From assembly GCA_002840125.1 (NCBI GenBank), contig PGZF01000001.1, forward strand, positions 811,237 through 875,236: 64,000 bases of DNA. The letters run 5' to 3'. Shown one piece after another: positions 62,437 through 64,000 of the stretch (position 1 is its first letter; every line of letters starts with the position of its first letter). The DNA comes from Gammaproteobacteria bacterium HGW-Gammaproteobacteria-15 (lineage in GTDB: Bacteria; Pseudomonadota; Gammaproteobacteria; Enterobacterales; Alteromonadaceae). A model generated the notes under the pieces. The model saw only the letters and a list, made by a program, of their open reading frames with translations. It was not told the origin of the DNA and did not search any database. The translations under genes were made by a program, and so were the position numbers.

Positions 62437-62460
62437 CGCCAGACATCTTGCAGTCTGGCG
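62437..62460. promoter_or_regulatory. Palindrome with met-box-like sequence between ycjF and the MegL-type gene
   Basis: CGCCAGAC-N8-GTCTGGCG forms an 8-bp perfect stem. Its middle, AGACATCTTGCAGTCT (62441-62456), matches two tandem AGACGTCT met boxes at 12 of 16 positions. It lies about 70 bp upstream of the MegL-type start and just beyond the ycjF stop. It could be a MetJ operator, or a weak terminator for ycjF. Confidence 0.4.
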
Positions 62461-62473
62461 GTATCAACAAAGT

Positions 62474-63487
62474 TTATCCGGCACTGTCAGCTTTAGTTTG
62501 CGCAGCAGTGCTAAAACGTTGCAATAACGCCCGGCCAAGTGATTTTATACTGACTTTGGCAGCAGCCGTTACCGGTAGTGGCCGCAACTGTTGCTGCGCC
62601 AGATTACCAAGGCGGGCTACCAATAAACCGGCAATTACGCCCTGCCCGGCCCGGGCCGATAACTTAGCTGTTAACTCGCTGCCAATAACGTCGGATGCCA
62701 TATCCAGCGCCAACTCTGAGCCACCGGCCCACAACAACGCTGCAAACAGCCGCTTTAACAGCACCATACTGCGCAGCTGGCCGATAGCGCCACCGTACAG
62801 CTGTGCCAGCTCACGTACCAGACGGCTGCTGCGCCACAACACTACTATCATATCAGCCAACGCAAAGGGGCTTATTGCCACCGCCATACTGGTATCTGTG
62901 GCCGCGCGATAAATAATTTGCTGTGCCTGTTTATCCAGCACGGATAAAACAAAATGCTCAAACAACACCAGTTGTTCTTCATCACTATGCTCATCTTTTA
63001 CTGCCGCGTGCCACTGGCTTATCGCTGCGCTAATATCGGGGTTTGCCGGCAAACTGGCTGCCACTGCCTGGCACAGCTTTTGCGCTTCGCCAAATTGTAC
63101 GCTGTGGCGGATACGCTGTGCGCTTTGCTGCCAATGCCGGTTACGGGCCAAACGACGCCATAGCTTTATTTCACGCCAGATCAGGCTTGTTAGCAGCACC
63201 AGTACAGCCACAGTAACCAGGCTGAGCAGGCCGCCCTGCAACACACTTTGCTGCCAGCTGTGCTGCAACATTAGCCCCCATTGCCACACCGATAGCACGA
63301 CAATAGTCAGTAAAGTGGCCGCAGACAAGCGCCACCACCAGCGGTTGGTTTTTACCGGCTTGGCAGGCTCTGCTGCAGATGCACTGATAAAGTTGTCGTC
63401 GTGGTAATAACTGGCGCTTTTTAACTCAATGGCTGCTGGCGTCAGCTTTTGCTGGTTAAAATGACGGGCTTGCTTTAATTCGCTCAT
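62474..63487 (-). CDS. ycjF: YcjF family membrane protein (DUF697/TIGR01620)
   Basis: A 337-residue protein with two central hydrophobic helices (ATLLTIVVLSVWQWGLML and GLLSLVTVAVLVLLTSLIW). The C-terminal DUF697 domain has SPFALADMIVVLWRSSRLVRELAQLYGG in sections. Its ATG overlaps the ycjX stop (ATGA), so the two are coupled. The ycjX-ycjF pair is common in gammaproteobacteria and heat- or phage-shock-linked in some; function unknown. Confidence 0.9.
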   Translation of the reverse strand: MSELKQARHFNQQKLTPAAIELKSASYYHDDNFISASAAEPAKPVKTNRWWWRLSAATLLTIVVLSVWQWGLMLQHSWQQSVLQGGLLSLVTVAVLVLLTSLIWREIKLWRRLARNRHWQQSAQRIRHSVQFGEAQKLCQAVAASLPANPDISAAISQWHAAVKDEHSDEEQLVLFEHFVLSVLDKQAQQIIYRAATDTSMAVAISPFALADMIVVLWRSSRLVRELAQLYGGAIGQLRSMVLLKRLFAALLWAGGSELALDMASDVIGSELTAKLSARAGQGVIAGLLVARLGNLAQQQLRPLPVTAAAKVSIKSLGRALLQRFSTAAQTKADSAG

Positions 63488-64000
63488 CGTAATTTGTCTC
63501 CAAGGATAAACTGCAGCACATGGTCCATCCGCACATGAGGTAAAGCCTGAGTGTCGTTCCACGGCAGTGGCCGCAGCGGTAAAAAAGCAAACTTATGTTG
63601 CTCAAACACCGCTTGAGGCGGCACGTCTGGCGGTATGTCGCCTGGGAAATAGGTCAGCGCCTGCTGATCCAGCCCGGTACCACTGATGCAGGGTTGCGCC
63701 AAACCATCAGCCTGGACAAAACCACTGCTGCTGGCACGTATTGCGGCGATAGCCATGGCTTCAGTGGTAGCGGCCTGATACTGGCTGTTTTTCAGCGGCT
63801 GCTGTAACAGCTGTTGCAACAGCAAAGTAAGGGCTTTGTGTTGCTCTGGCGTAGCATGATCAGACTTACTGGCTGCAAATAATACTTTGCTGATTTTCGG
63901 CTTAAACAACCGGCTTAGCAGGCTGGATGGGCCATAATTAAAGCTTTGTAAAATAAGCCGCAGGGCCTGTTGCAGCTCGGTAATAGCGGCATAACCGGCA
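63484..64000 (-). CDS. ycjX: YcjX family P-loop protein (3' part, runs off the right edge)
   Basis: The frame stays open to the window end, so only the C-terminal 170 or so residues are visible; the Walker motifs lie outside. ISKVLFAASKSDHATPEQH, TEAMAIAAIRAS and DHVLQFILGDKLR match the YcjX (DUF463) family, predicted nucleotide-binding proteins. Upstream of ycjF in the same operon. Confidence 0.88.
   Translation of the reverse strand, partial: AGYAAITELQQALRLILQSFNYGPSSLLSRLFKPKISKVLFAASKSDHATPEQHKALTLLLQQLLQQPLKNSQYQAATTEAMAIAAIRASSSGFVQADGLAQPCISGTGLDQQALTYFPGDIPPDVPPQAVFEQHKFAFLPLRPLPWNDTQALPHVRMDHVLQFILGDKLR

Overview
The window is ordinary chromosomal DNA of a gammaproteobacterium, broken by one AT-rich accessory island. 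Gene content and order point to an aquatic member near the Alteromonadales or the Rheinheimera/Arsukibacterium group. The clues are yggS-proC-yggT-yggU-DUF4426-rdgB-hemW, PomAB-type stator genes, xseB-ispA-dxs, nrdR-ribD-ribE-ribB(A)-ribH-nusB-thiL-pgpA, ycjX-ycjF, and a complete TyrR-linked phenylalanine/tyrosine catabolic cluster. The genus is an inference; no rRNA gene is present. No rRNA, tRNA or CRISPR array was seen.

Layout. 1-4.6 kb: 3' part of a DUF3422 gene, a lytic transglycosylase, then on the minus strand a CBS-domain protein and the twitching ATPases PilU and PilT. 4.6-9.2 kb: a tight plus-strand run from yggS to hemW. 9.3-15.6 kb: a DUF885 lipoprotein peptidase and small stand-alone genes (Pmp3-like, PNPOx-like, DUF924, NIPSNAP, VOC), then a MocR-type regulator divergent from ccoG. 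17.3-20.3 kb: an EAL protein with a dead GGDEF domain, and msrA. 20.3-25.7 kb: the accessory region. It holds a severed btuB 3' end, a decayed IS630-family element, two unrecognised AT-rich genes for exported proteins, and a complete btuB under a cobalamin riboswitch. 25.7-34.1 kb: yajQ, a VanZ-like protein, a ketopantoate reductase, thiI, pomAB, and xseB-ispA-dxs. 34.1-37.1 kb: a large beta-propeller diguanylate cyclase. 37.1-44.3 kb: the riboflavin/nusB/thiL/pgpA genes with nrdR and glyA upstream. 44.5-53.6 kb: SOS-controlled dinB, a cold-shock protein, a DEAD-box helicase, DUF2058, GNAT, a methyltransferase, gloB, mltD and cheV. 53.8-61 kb: maiA, fahA, hmgA, hppD, a TyrR-type regulator, phhB and phhA. 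61-64 kb: a methionine gamma-lyase-type enzyme, ycjF and the 3' part of ycjX.

How the genes work together. PhhA with PhhB (pterin recycling) turns phenylalanine into tyrosine. HppD, HmgA, MaiA and FahA carry 4-hydroxyphenylpyruvate on to fumarate and acetoacetate. TGTA-N10-TACA-like sites lie before hppD, before the regulator gene and, more weakly, before phhA, which suggests one TyrR regulon. PilT/PilU, PomAB, CheV and two cyclic-di-GMP proteins indicate a motile, surface-associated lifestyle.

The most unusual region is 20.3-25.5 kb. A second, divergent btuB 3' end (about 60 percent identical over 55 residues by my own count) lies beside the msrA terminator. It is separated from the intact btuB by IS630 remnants and a two-gene island with its own strong promoter. 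This looks like an insertion or recombination at the btuB 3' end that left the old tail behind.
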